Shown here piece after piece: positions 17,209-25,980 of a stretch of 64,000 nt of DNA (position 1 is its first letter; each line of letters begins with the position of its first letter). The notes under the pieces are model-generated. The model saw nothing but the letters and a program-made list of their open reading frames with translations, was not told where the DNA came from and searched no databases. Source of the DNA: Streptomyces tardus (GTDB lineage: Bacteria > Actinomycetota > Actinomycetes > Streptomycetales > Streptomycetaceae); assembly GCF_018101125.2 (NCBI RefSeq), contig NZ_JAELVF020000001.1, positions 4,133,629-4,197,628 on the forward strand. Direction: 5' to 3'. A program made the translations under genes and the position numbers.

Positions 17209-19731
17209 TCAGCTGCCCTTCGCCGTCAGGGCGGTGAGGCCGTCGTTGCCCGGGCCGTAGAGGTGGCCGCCGCCCGCCCACATGGCGACCGGCTCCGAAA
17301 GGGGGGACGTGCCGGTGCGGAAGCCGAACTGCCAACGCGCTCTGCCGTCCTCCTCGTCGAGAGCCCACACCTTGCCGCTCGTCCACAGGTACGCGGTGTC
17401 GTCGGCGCAGCGGATGGCCACGGAGCCCGAGGTGAGCGTGGGTACGTGGCCGGCCCACCGTACGTCGCCGGTTCTGGCGTCGAAGGCGTGGACGAGGACC
17501 TTGCCCTGGTGGTCGGGTCCGGCGGCGAACACGGTGCTGCCGTCGGCGTTGGCGCACACCGCGTAGTAGACGATCCGGTCGGGTGAGGACCAGGCGACCT
17601 GGCCGTTCTCCGGGTCGACCGCGTAGAGCCTGTTGGACAAGTAGAGGAAGTGGCCGCCGGCGGAGGTGTGCGGGCCGTCGAACCAGGGGCGCATGAAGAC
17701 CTCCGGCCCGGCCCCGGACATGTGACCGCCGCCGGGCGCCGGCTGCTCCCACAGCTGCCGGCCCCCGCGTGCGGCGTCGAGTGCGGACATCCGCGGCGAG
17801 GTGCCCTGCATGTCCGCGTTGGCCAGCCAGAGCAGACGTCGACCGGAGGACGGGATGCGAAGAGAGGTCTGGTTCATCATGGTGTTCTTGAAGCTGCGCT
17901 CCCAACCGACCTTTCCCGTACGGGTGTCGACCGCCCAGACGAAGGTCGATCTGCCGCCGGAGCCTCCGGCGGGACCGGTCGGAAGGCCGGAGGGGAGTTC
18001 GGAGGGATCGGTGGGAAAGCCGGAGGGGAATCCAGTGGGCAAGTCCGAGAGGTCGTCGGGGAGTTCGATCTTCGGGGCGGTGTCGCCGCGTACGTAGACG
18101 GTGTCGCCGAGAACTCCGGGCACCCAGGCCATGGAGACCGAGGAGGTCTTGCCCTTCGCCGTCCAGACGGTCTCGCCGGTGTCGAGCCGGACTGCCCTGA
18201 GCGCGCGGGAGGGGAGGCCGGAGGTCGAGTCGGAGGCTGCCGTCACCAGGGCGTAGACGTGCTTGTCGTCGACCGCGAACGCGTTGCCGCCCATGCCGCC
18301 GGTGCTGAGTTCGGCGGCGAGCGGGTTCGGACCCCACAGTGCGCGACCCTCCCGGCTGAACGCGAGGATCTGCTTCCCCGCGCCGACCACGACCGTCTCG
18401 GCGTCGCCGCCGATCTCGGTCAGGTTGCCGGAGACCGGTACGGACCAGCGGGGTTTCGCCTCGGTCTCGGTGCTCAGCGACCGCCCCGGGTCGGTCAGAC
18501 CGGATTTGGACGACGAACCACCCTTGCCCGAGGGCCCGTTGGGCTCCTCGTCGCGCGGCCACAGCGCCACTGCGGCGCCACCGCCGCCGACGAGTGCGAC
18601 CGCGCCCGCGGCGAGCCCGAGAACGAGAGCCCGCCGGGAGGGCGAGGGCCGGCCGGACTCCGGCGGCGAGGTGGGTGGCTGCGACGGGTGTGGCGGAACC
18701 GCCCCGGGTACGGACGGTCCGTGCGCTCCCGCCGGCCCCGCACCGTACGCGCCGCCTCCGTACGCGCCGCCAGCACCCGCGCCGCCTGCCGCGCTCCCCG
18801 ACGCGCTCCCCGACGCGTCCGCCGACGCGTCCGCGCCGGTGCCGCGCGGCGTCATCACGTTCGCCGCTTCCTCGACCGCAGTGACGATCGCCGGCGGCAG
18901 CCAGCTGCCCGGGTCGATGCGCACCGCCAACTGCTGGACGAACTCCACCAGTTGATCCGGTGTCGGCCGGTCCTGCGGGGACTTGGCGAGGCAGGCGGCG
19001 ACGGTCAGTCGCAGGCTCGGCGGTACGGCCGCGAGGTCCGGTTCCTCTTCCGCCACGCGGCGCAGCACCCTCAGGGGCGGTTCGCCGGGCGAGCTGAAGA
19101 GCCCGTGGCCGCGTGCGGCGAAGGCCAGCGTCGCACCGAGCGAGAACACGTCCGAGGCGGCGGTGACTTCAGCGGCGCGCGCCTGCTCGGGCGACATGTA
19201 CGAGGGGGTGCCGAGCACCGCGCCGGCGACCGTCAGCGCGGTGCCGTCGGCGGCGCGGGCGATGCCGAAGTCGATGACGTGCGGTCCGTCGAGCGCCAGG
19301 AGCACGTTGGCGGGCTTGAGGTCGCGGTGGGTCAGACCGGCCGCGTGGATGTTGACCAGTGCCTCGGCGATCCCGGCAAGCAGCGAACGCAGCGCCGACT
19401 CCGGCAGCGGCCCGTGGTCGGTCACCGCCCTGTGGAGCGAGACGCCGGGCACGAACGCGGTCGCCATCCACGGCACCTCCGCGTCCGGATCGGCAGCCAC
19501 CACCGGTGCGGTGAACGCCCCGGAGACGGCGCGCGCGGCGGCGACCTCCGCCCTGAAACGCGCGCGGAACCCCTCGTCGTCGGCGAGTTCGGGCCGGATC
19601 AGCTTCACCGCGACCGTACGGCCGCCGCTGGAGCGTCCGAGGTGGACCGAACCCATGCCTCCGGCGCCCAGCCGGCCGAGGAGTGTGTACGGACCGATGC
19701 GGGTGGGGTCGTCGGGGGTGAGCGGCTCCAT
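17209..19731 (-). CDS. receptor Ser/Thr protein kinase with PQQ-type beta-propeller (downstream copy)
   Basis: 840 residues from ATG at 19731. The kinase domain occupies residues ~14-275: Gly loop GRLGAGGMGSVHLG, Lys43 in VAVK, catalytic LTHRDLKPANVLL, and HVIDFGIARAADG. An Ala/Gly/Ser/Pro linker and one TM helix (about residues 365-385) lead to an extracellular part of ~430 residues. There, Trp/Gly-rich units (VWAVDTRTGKVGWERS, LYAVDPENGQVAWSS, VHAFDARTGDVRWAG) mark a PQQ-like propeller. The start follows the stop of the kinase upstream by one base, so the two are coupled. Ligand unknown. Confidence 0.92.
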   Translation of the reverse strand: MEPLTPDDPTRIGPYTLLGRLGAGGMGSVHLGRSSGGRTVAVKLIRPELADDEGFRARFRAEVAAARAVSGAFTAPVVAADPDAEVPWMATAFVPGVSLHRAVTDHGPLPESALRSLLAGIAEALVNIHAAGLTHRDLKPANVLLALDGPHVIDFGIARAADGTALTVAGAVLGTPSYMSPEQARAAEVTAASDVFSLGATLAFAARGHGLFSSPGEPPLRVLRRVAEEEPDLAAVPPSLRLTVAACLAKSPQDRPTPDQLVEFVQQLAVRIDPGSWLPPAIVTAVEEAANVMTPRGTGADASADASGSASGSAAGGAGAGGAYGGGAYGAGPAGAHGPSVPGAVPPHPSQPPTSPPESGRPSPSRRALVLGLAAGAVALVGGGGAAVALWPRDEEPNGPSGKGGSSSKSGLTDPGRSLSTETEAKPRWSVPVSGNLTEIGGDAETVVVGAGKQILAFSREGRALWGPNPLAAELSTGGMGGNAFAVDDKHVYALVTAASDSTSGLPSRALRAVRLDTGETVWTAKGKTSSVSMAWVPGVLGDTVYVRGDTAPKIELPDDLSDLPTGFPSGFPTDPSELPSGLPTGPAGGSGGRSTFVWAVDTRTGKVGWERSFKNTMMNQTSLRIPSSGRRLLWLANADMQGTSPRMSALDAARGGRQLWEQPAPGGGHMSGAGPEVFMRPWFDGPHTSAGGHFLYLSNRLYAVDPENGQVAWSSPDRIVYYAVCANADGSTVFAAGPDHQGKVLVHAFDARTGDVRWAGHVPTLTSGSVAIRCADDTAYLWTSGKVWALDEEDGRARWQFGFRTGTSPLSEPVAMWAGGGHLYGPGNDGLTALTAKGS

Positions 19732-19732
19732 G

Positions 19733-21964
19733 TCAGGCTCCGTTCGCGTGCAGTACGGCGATGGTGGTCGCGGTCGGGTCGCACAGGGCGAGTCGGCCGT
19801 GGGCCGCGTGCCAGACGAGTTTGAGCGGATCGGTGCCACGGAAGCCGGAGTACTTCCAACGGGGCTTTCCGTCGGCGGAGTCGAAGGCCCAGACGACGCC
19901 GTCGCCGTCCATGCTGTAGAGGTTCCCGTCGGAGTGCAGAAGGCGTGCGGAGCCGAGTTTGCCGTCCTTGCGCACGGCGGGCAGCGGCGCCTGCCAGGAC
20001 GCTTTGCCGCTGTCGCGGTCCAGTGCGCGCACAGTGGCGCCGCCGTCGTCGTCCGCGCGCAGCACGTAGAGCACGGTCTCCTTCTCGCCGGTGGCCATGC
20101 CGTCGCCGCGGGCGGAGGCGACCAGGCCGGTGGTGCTCCACAGCTTCTTGCCGGCGGTGTCGCGCAGGGTCGTCCGGCCGTCGGTGGTGCTGTGGACGAA
20201 GTGCGGTCCGAAGGCGAAGACCGAGTGCGAGCGTGCCTTCTCGCTCCAGTCGACCTCGCCCCGCGCGTCGAGTGCGGCCGTCCGCTCCGTGCCGGCGAGG
20301 ACGACCGTGCCGCTGCCGGAGGGCAGTGCCGACCACAGGACGTGGTCCTTCTCGCCGTGGAACCAGGCGGTCTTGCGGTCAGCGGTGTTCAGACACCAGA
20401 CGTGGGCCCCGGAGAAGGCGGAGCCGCCCTTGCGGCCGTCGCCGAAGCCCACCGTGTACACCTTGCCGTCCCGCACCCCGGCGAGTGCGTGGACGCCCGA
20501 GGTGTGTTCCCGGTCGATCTTGGTCGTCCACAGCGACTCGGCCTCGGTCAGGTCCACCGCGGTGACGGCGGGGCCGGCGCCTGCGAGCGTCACCGACATG
20601 CCGCCCACGTAGAGCCGGTCGCCGTCCAGCGCGGCGACGGTCTTCGGCATCGTCCCGGAGAGCGCGAAGGTGGTCTGCGGGTCGGCGGGGTTGACCGACC
20701 ACTTCTCCTTGCCGTCGCCGTCCAGCGCGAGGACCTGGCGCAGCGACACACCCAGCACCAGGTCCTTCGCGCACAGCACCTGCGGGCAGGGTTCGGCGCT
20801 CTTCACCTTCCAGGCGAGTGTCGCCTCCCGAACGCCGTCCGCCGCCGGGCGCCGAATCTCCCTGCCCGCGCCGGACTTGCCCGAACCGTGGCTGCCGTCG
20901 TCACCGAGCGCGAACCAGGCGCCGAGTCCGCCAGTCGCGAGGGCGCCGCCGGCCGCTCCGAGGAGCAGCAACCGTCGGGAGGGGCCGCGCCGGTCGGCGA
21001 CGGGCGACGGACCGGTCTCCTTCGAAGGTCGGCCCAGCAGCACCGTCGGCGGGTCCGTCGCGGCGTCGGGCTCGGGGGCGGGCAGCGCGGTCATGACCGA
21101 ACGCAGCGCCACCACGTCGCCCGCCACCTCGTCGGGCAGCCAGCTGGCTGACGTCAGCGGGGCGCCGGCCCGTTCGACGGCGTCGCAGATCTCGCGAGGC
21201 CTCGGGCGTGCGGCGGGGTCCTGTGTCAGGCACGAGGCGAGCAACTCCCGCAGCCCGGCGGGCAGTCGGGCGAGATCGGGCTCGGTGTGCACGATCCGGA
21301 ACAGCACCGCAGCGGCGGCTCCGTCGCCGAAGAGGCTGTCGCCGCGTGCGGCGTGGGCGATGGTCGAGGCCAGCGAGAAGACGTCGCTCGCCTCGGTCAG
21401 CGGGGAGCCGACGGCCTGTTCCGGCGACATGTACGGCGCCGAACCGATGACCGCTCCGGTCGAGGTCAGCGCGGTGCCGTCGACAGCCCGGGCGATACCG
21501 AAGTCGATGACGTGGGGCCCGTCGAGGGCGAGGAGCACATTGGCCGGCTTGAGGTCCCGGTGGATCAGCCCGGCCTCGTGCACGCTGACCAGGGCCTCGG
21601 CGACACCGGCCGTCAGCGTCCACAGGGTGCGCTCGGGCAGCGGCCCGCGCTCGCGCACCGCCTTGTCCAGCGCGACGCCGGGGACGAAGGTGGTCGCCAT
21701 CCACGGCACCGCCGCCTCGACGTCCGCGTCCACGACGGCTGCGGTGAAACCTCCGGAGACTCTGCGCGCGGCCACCACCTCGTGCCGGAAACGGTCCCGG
21801 AACGCGCCGTCCTCGGCGAGTTCGAGCCGTACGACCTTCACCGCGACCGTCCGCCCGCCGGCCGAACGCCCCAGGTAGACGGCGCCCATACCGCCCGCGC
21901 CGAGCCTGCCGAGCAAGGTGTACGGGCCGATCCGACGCGGGTCGGCGTCCCCCAACTGCTTCAT
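19733..21964 (-). CDS. receptor Ser/Thr protein kinase with PQQ-type beta-propeller (upstream copy)
   Basis: 743 residues from ATG at 21964. Kinase motifs: GRLGAGGMGAVYLG, Lys43 in VAVK, LIHRDLKPANVLL, HVIDFGIARAVDG, then APYMSPEQ. One TM helix lies at about residues 325-345 (LLLLGAAGGALATGGLGAWF). The outer part (~390 residues) is a shorter PQQ-like propeller (KWSVNPADPQ, YSMDGDGVVWAFDSADGKPR). Kinase domains of the two copies are clearly related, the sensors less so, pointing to an old tandem duplication with sensor divergence. It is first in a two-gene operon. Confidence 0.92.
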   Translation of the reverse strand: MKQLGDADPRRIGPYTLLGRLGAGGMGAVYLGRSAGGRTVAVKVVRLELAEDGAFRDRFRHEVVAARRVSGGFTAAVVDADVEAAVPWMATTFVPGVALDKAVRERGPLPERTLWTLTAGVAEALVSVHEAGLIHRDLKPANVLLALDGPHVIDFGIARAVDGTALTSTGAVIGSAPYMSPEQAVGSPLTEASDVFSLASTIAHAARGDSLFGDGAAAAVLFRIVHTEPDLARLPAGLRELLASCLTQDPAARPRPREICDAVERAGAPLTSASWLPDEVAGDVVALRSVMTALPAPEPDAATDPPTVLLGRPSKETGPSPVADRRGPSRRLLLLGAAGGALATGGLGAWFALGDDGSHGSGKSGAGREIRRPAADGVREATLAWKVKSAEPCPQVLCAKDLVLGVSLRQVLALDGDGKEKWSVNPADPQTTFALSGTMPKTVAALDGDRLYVGGMSVTLAGAGPAVTAVDLTEAESLWTTKIDREHTSGVHALAGVRDGKVYTVGFGDGRKGGSAFSGAHVWCLNTADRKTAWFHGEKDHVLWSALPSGSGTVVLAGTERTAALDARGEVDWSEKARSHSVFAFGPHFVHSTTDGRTTLRDTAGKKLWSTTGLVASARGDGMATGEKETVLYVLRADDDGGATVRALDRDSGKASWQAPLPAVRKDGKLGSARLLHSDGNLYSMDGDGVVWAFDSADGKPRWKYSGFRGTDPLKLVWHAAHGRLALCDPTATTIAVLHANGA

Positions 21965-22194
21965 CGCACCCCCAAGACGTGAAGCTGTCAGATTACTGCC
22001 AGCGGCCAGGCGTGCACGGGTGTATCCGCCCAACCTCCCGCCGCCGCAGGGCTCTTCGGGATGCGGCCGGGGGCGGGGCCACACCACGGGCTTCGGTGCG
22101 CACGTGTGCCCGCTCCGTACGCCTGACGCGTACGCCTGGGCGTACGCGCGAAGGCCGCCCGGGGTGTGGGCGGCCTTCGGCGGGGTGCTTTCGG

Positions 22195-23440
22195 TCAGTG
22201 GGCGGAGCCGGGCAGGTCGACGCCGCTGATCTCGTTGGGCGCCGAGGGCAGTTCGGCGGTGCCGGTCTTCTTGCCGGTCTCCAGGTCGATGGCGTGCAGC
22301 TTCTTCTGGGCGGGGTCGGAGACGTAGGCGGTGTGGTCGCGGACGAAGAGGGCGGGACGAGGCTGCTGCCAGTCCAGCGGCTCGCGCCACTTGTCGATGA
22401 CGTCGACCGAGCCGGTGACCTCGGCGGAGTCCGGGTCGACGGTGTGCAGCTTGCCGTCGGTGCCCAGCACCAGCGCCTCGCCGTGCGGGCCGCGGGCCAG
22501 CGAGCGGAAGGTGTAGCTCGTGCCGAGGTCGACGAGTTCGAGCTTGCCGGTCTCGGTGTTGATCAGGGAAATCTGCTCGGGACGCTCCAGCTCCGCGTCC
22601 TCGTCGGTCTTGTAGTCGCCGAGGACGACGGGGGACCGGTCGGAACCGGCCTGGTTGCCGATGCGGCCGTAGTCGTCGGGGCTGTCGATCTTCTTGATCT
22701 CGCCGTCGCGGTAGAGCAGCACGCCGTCCTGGCAGCCGATCACCACGGCCTCGCCCTTGGCGGTGGCCTCGCCGTGCACACCGGGGCAGTCCTCGTTGCG
22801 CGCGATCTCCTTGCGGTCCTCGTCCAGCACGCTGATGCCGAAGCCGCCGTCCTTGTCGCCGACAGTGGTGAGGAGTTCGCCGTTCTCCAACTCGACGGCG
22901 ACGCCGTGGTGGGGCGAGTCGGTCTTGTGGGTCGCGGTCTTCGGCTCGCCGTCGCCGAGGTCCTTCGGGTCGAAGATCCGGATCTCGCCGGTGCCGTCGG
23001 TGAACAGGACGGTCCTGCCCGCGTGCCGTACCACGTGGCCCGGCTCGGCGCCGGGGAAGGTGACGTCGGTCAGCTCCGCGCCGCCGGCGTCGAGGAGCTG
23101 GAAGCCCTTGGAGGTGGAGACCACCACGTGGCGGTCGTCGCCCGCCGGGTTGACGCGGTTGAAGCCCTTGAGGGGGATGTCCTCCACGATCTTCAGCGAT
23201 GTGCCGTCCAGCACGTACAGTCCGCCGTCGTAGGTGGCGACCAGCGGCTCGGTCGCCTTGACGGCGCTCTTGCCGCCGGAGTCGGAGGCGCTCTTCTTCT
23301 CGTCCCCGTCGCTGTCACCGCTCTGGCCGCAGGAGGTGAGGAGCAGCGCGGCGACGACCGCGGTGCCGATCACCGCACTGGTGCGGGAGGCGCGAGTGGT
23401 GCGGGAGGCGCGGGAGGCGCCGGGCGTGTGCGCCGCGGCG
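22195..23440 (-). CDS. aztD: AztD-type zinc metallochaperone lipoprotein, start region rearranged
   Basis: About 400 residues end at 22195. The N-terminal part has a lipoprotein signal core ending LLLTSCG, then an acidic Ser/Asp/Glu linker and a seven-bladed type propeller (GGLYVLDGTSLKIVEDI, HHGVAVELENGELLTTVGD, CPGVHGEATAKGEAVVIGC). AztD binds zinc in the periplasm or on the surface and passes it to AztC. No good start codon with ribosome site remains: only GTG 23373, inside the signal core, or starts within the duplicated aztC segment. The 5' border at 23440 is my estimate of where native sequence begins. Expression may be impaired or fused to aztC sequence. Confidence 0.75.
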
Positions 23441-24727
23441 GCGAGGCCACCTGCCTCCAGATGGCCCGCGCCGCCGCCCCTCGCGGTGAGCGACTCGGTG
23501 AACAGCGGTACGACGCGGACGTCCAACTCGGCCTCGTCCCGCAGGACTTGGGCCAGCCGGTCCGGCTGCCCGGAGTCCACGAAGATGGCGGGTACGCCGG
23601 CCCTGTCGATCGCGTCGGCGAGCGACTTGAGGTCGGACGCGCTGGGCGAGGCGAGCGTCGTACCGCTGTTCACCGAGTCGCTCACCGCGAGGGGCGGCGG
23701 CGCGGGCCATCTGGAGGTAGGTGGCCGCGCCGCCGCCCCTCGCGGTGAGCGACTCGGTGAACAGCGGTACGACGCGGACGTCCAACTCGGCCTCGTCCCG
23801 CAGGACTTGGGCCAGCCGGTCCGGCTGCCCGGAGTCCACGAAGATGGCGGGTACGCCGGCCCTGTCGATCGCGTCGGCGAGCGACTTGAGGTCGGACGCG
23901 CTGGGCGAGGCGAGCGTCGTACCGCTGGGCACCACCGCGCCCACCACCCGGAAGTCGTAGCGTTCGGCGAGGTAGCCGAAGACGTGGTGGTTGGTGACCA
24001 GGCTGCGCCGCTCGCGCGGGATCTTCGCGAACTCCCGGTCCGTCCACTCCCCGAGCGCCTCGACCCGCTTGCCGTACGCCGCACCGTTGGCCCTGACCCG
24101 CTTCGGGTCGACGCCGTCCACCTGCTCGACGATCTTTCCGGTCAGCACCCGCACGGCCTCGGCGACCCGTACCGGATCGGTCCAGAAGTGCGGGTCGGGC
24201 TCGCCCTTGCTCTCATCCGAGCGGTACGGCAGCGGGTCGACCTCCTCGCCGACCGCGAGGGCGGGAACGCCCGCCTCCTTCGCCGCGTCCACGTGCCGCT
24301 GGACGTTCTCCTCCAGGCCGAGGCCGTTGTGCACGACGAGGTCGGCCTGCTCCAACTCCGCGGCCTGCCGGGCGGATACGCCGAAGGAGTGCGGATCGGC
24401 GCCGGGCTTCATCAGCACCTTCACCTCCGCCTCCTCGCCGACGACGTTGCGGGTGAGGTCGCCGAGGATGTTGGTGGTGACCACGATCGTGGGCTCGCGG
24501 TCCGCGCCCGTACCGCAGCCCGCGAGCAGCGCCGGGGCGGCGAGGGCGAAGAGCAGCAGGGCGAGCACCGGCCCGCGTCCGCGCGCGGTGCGTCGCACCG
24601 TGGCCGTCCGGCCGGCGGCAGCGTGACCGGCTGTCGGCGGGAGGACGGCGGCAGCGTCGCCGGTCGACGGCGGGAAGGCGGCACCGTCACCGGCCGTCGC
24701 CGGGAGGGCGGCGTGGGGGTCGGTCAT
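23315..24727 (-). CDS. aztC: AztC-type zinc-binding lipoprotein with aberrant C-terminal tail
   Basis: 470 residues from ATG at 24727, which overlaps the upstream stop (ATGA); GTG 24598 would start closer to the signal peptide. A repetitive Pro/Ala leader precedes the lipobox LLAGCG (about residues 66-71). Cluster A-I zinc ligands are visible: His in GADPHSFGV, EPDPHFWTDP and TNHHVFGYL, and Asp in FVDSGQPD. Sequence is family-like up to TYLQM (residue ~340). After that the frame enters a duplicated, inverted segment and codes ~130 Arg/Pro-rich residues read out of frame. Normal AztC proteins end about ten residues after this point. Confidence 0.8.
   Translation of the reverse strand: MTDPHAALPATAGDGAAFPPSTGDAAAVLPPTAGHAAAGRTATVRRTARGRGPVLALLLFALAAPALLAGCGTGADREPTIVVTTNILGDLTRNVVGEEAEVKVLMKPGADPHSFGVSARQAAELEQADLVVHNGLGLEENVQRHVDAAKEAGVPALAVGEEVDPLPYRSDESKGEPDPHFWTDPVRVAEAVRVLTGKIVEQVDGVDPKRVRANGAAYGKRVEALGEWTDREFAKIPRERRSLVTNHHVFGYLAERYDFRVVGAVVPSGTTLASPSASDLKSLADAIDRAGVPAIFVDSGQPDRLAQVLRDEAELDVRVVPLFTESLTARGGGAATYLQMARAAAPRGERLGEQRYDARLAQRVRPQVARRRDRQGRRTRHLRGLRAAGPAGPSPAGRGRVGRPRRTAVHRVAHREGRRRGPSGGRWPRRRGAHARRLPRLPHHSRLPHQCGDRHRGRRRAAPHLLRPER
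23445..23726. repeat. 72-bp inverted repeat within the duplicated aztC/aztD junction
   Basis: Arms 23445-23516 and 23655-23726 are reverse complements with one mismatch. The second arm also pairs over 51 bases with 23725-23775 (second arm part 23655-23705). The three arms share the 13-base seed CAGCGGTACGACG and its complement, which are present at both ends of the duplicated coding segment. Confidence 0.88.
23466..23668. repeat. 203-bp direct repeat, copy nearer aztD
   Basis: Identical by eye to 23725-23927, period 259 bases. It encodes the aztC stretch from SGTTLASPS to the VVPL region, here a second copy lying in the aztD reading frame. Confidence 0.9.
23725..23927. repeat. 203-bp direct repeat, copy inside aztC
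   Basis: The copy read in frame by aztC (SGTTLASPS through the VVPL region). It flanks the palindromic junction with the second copy at 23466-23668. Confidence 0.9.
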
Positions 24728-25980
24728 CGTCCGGTCTCCACCATGTCGGTCGGGGCGCCGGGCACGGTCAGACTCCGGGCGAGCCGCAACTCGTCCTGGT
24801 AGTCGATCTCGTGGATCCTGCCGGCGAGCGGGTCGTTGACGTAGGCGCGGGAGGTGTCCACCTCGATCACAGGCCGGGCGGTGCCGGGGTCGGGGACCTC
24901 GGACAGCAGCTTCGTGCGCGCGGTCTCCTTGCCGGTGGCGGTGTCGTGGGCGCGCAGTACACCGTCGTCGGTGAGTACGAGTGTCGGCTCGCCCTGCCCG
25001 ACGGAGTTCACCGCGAGCACGGGGCGGCCGGTGTCCAGACGGCTCCACTCGCGCTCGCCGACGTCCAGCGTCCACACTCCCGTCTCGCCCGCCGGGGCTG
25101 CGAGGGTGGCGCTGCCGGGGCGGTGCCGGAACTCCCTTGCGCGGTCGGCCTTTTCGACCTTCTCCGGGTAGGGGATCTTCGTGGCGGTGAGCTTCCCGTC
25201 CTTCCCCTCACCCGGGGCGACGAGCAGCGCGCCGTCCGCGCAGCCGAACACGACGCCGCGCGGGGTGAGGGCCTGGCCCTCCAGCTGCGGGCAGTCGCCG
25301 CTCAGCGTCCGGCCCTTGTCGCCGTTGCGCGCGTCGACCCGGATCCGGTCGATGTCCGCGCCCGACTGCCGTACGGGGACCAGCAGCTGACGTTCGTACG
25401 GTACGGCCGCTCCGGCGGACCCGTTGGCGGCGAGCGTACGGACGCGCACCGCCCGGCCGTCCTCCAGCTTCTCGCGGTCCAGCAGGCCGACCCGTCCGTC
25501 CGGTCCGGTCAGCGCGGTGGTGGCGGGGTCGCTGTAGGTGCCGTGCACCCGCCCGCCGGGCACGCTGCCGACGGCGGCCGGATCGGCGCGGTAGTAGTGG
25601 GTGTGGTCGCCGTGGTCGACCATCCACACGCCGCTGTCGAAGAGATGGGCCTCGCGCGCGGTGCCGACCTGCGCGAACCGGCCGTCGCCGGTGAGGGTTT
25701 CGGCCCCCTCGACGCGGCCGAGCGCGGTGACCTTCGCGCTGAGGGGGTCGAGCAGCCGCACCCGGCCGGTGCCGCGGTCCAGCACGACCAGCCCGGGCTG
25801 GTGCTCGGCGGCCTCCTCCGCGCCCTCGACGTAGCCGTGCGGGGTGGCGTCCTCGGCGCCGGTCTCCTTCGACCCGGCACCGCCGGTCGAATCGCTGCGC
25901 ACACAGCCCGTACCGGCGAGCAGCACCAGCGGCAGCAGCGTGCCGACTACCGCGGCGCGGCGGGGTATTCGGGGATTCAT
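24724..25980 (-). CDS. AztD-like propeller lipoprotein of the zinc operon
   Basis: 418 residues from ATG at 25980. Signal peptide with lipobox LLAGTGC (residues ~19-25), an acidic linker, then a beta-propeller-like domain. A His-rich motif, WMVDHGDHTHYYR (about residue 115-127), is a plausible zinc site, and a Cys pair occurs in SGDCPQLEG and VFGCADG. It is related in layout to the aztD at 22195-23440. Its start overlaps the aztB stop and its stop overlaps the aztC start, so it belongs to the same operon. A role as zinc metallochaperone or surface zinc binder is inferred. Confidence 0.75.
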   Translation of the reverse strand: MNPRIPRRAAVVGTLLPLVLLAGTGCVRSDSTGGAGSKETGAEDATPHGYVEGAEEAAEHQPGLVVLDRGTGRVRLLDPLSAKVTALGRVEGAETLTGDGRFAQVGTAREAHLFDSGVWMVDHGDHTHYYRADPAAVGSVPGGRVHGTYSDPATTALTGPDGRVGLLDREKLEDGRAVRVRTLAANGSAGAAVPYERQLLVPVRQSGADIDRIRVDARNGDKGRTLSGDCPQLEGQALTPRGVVFGCADGALLVAPGEGKDGKLTATKIPYPEKVEKADRAREFRHRPGSATLAAPAGETGVWTLDVGEREWSRLDTGRPVLAVNSVGQGEPTLVLTDDGVLRAHDTATGKETARTKLLSEVPDPGTARPVIEVDTSRAYVNDPLAGRIHEIDYQDELRLARSLTVPGAPTDMVETGR

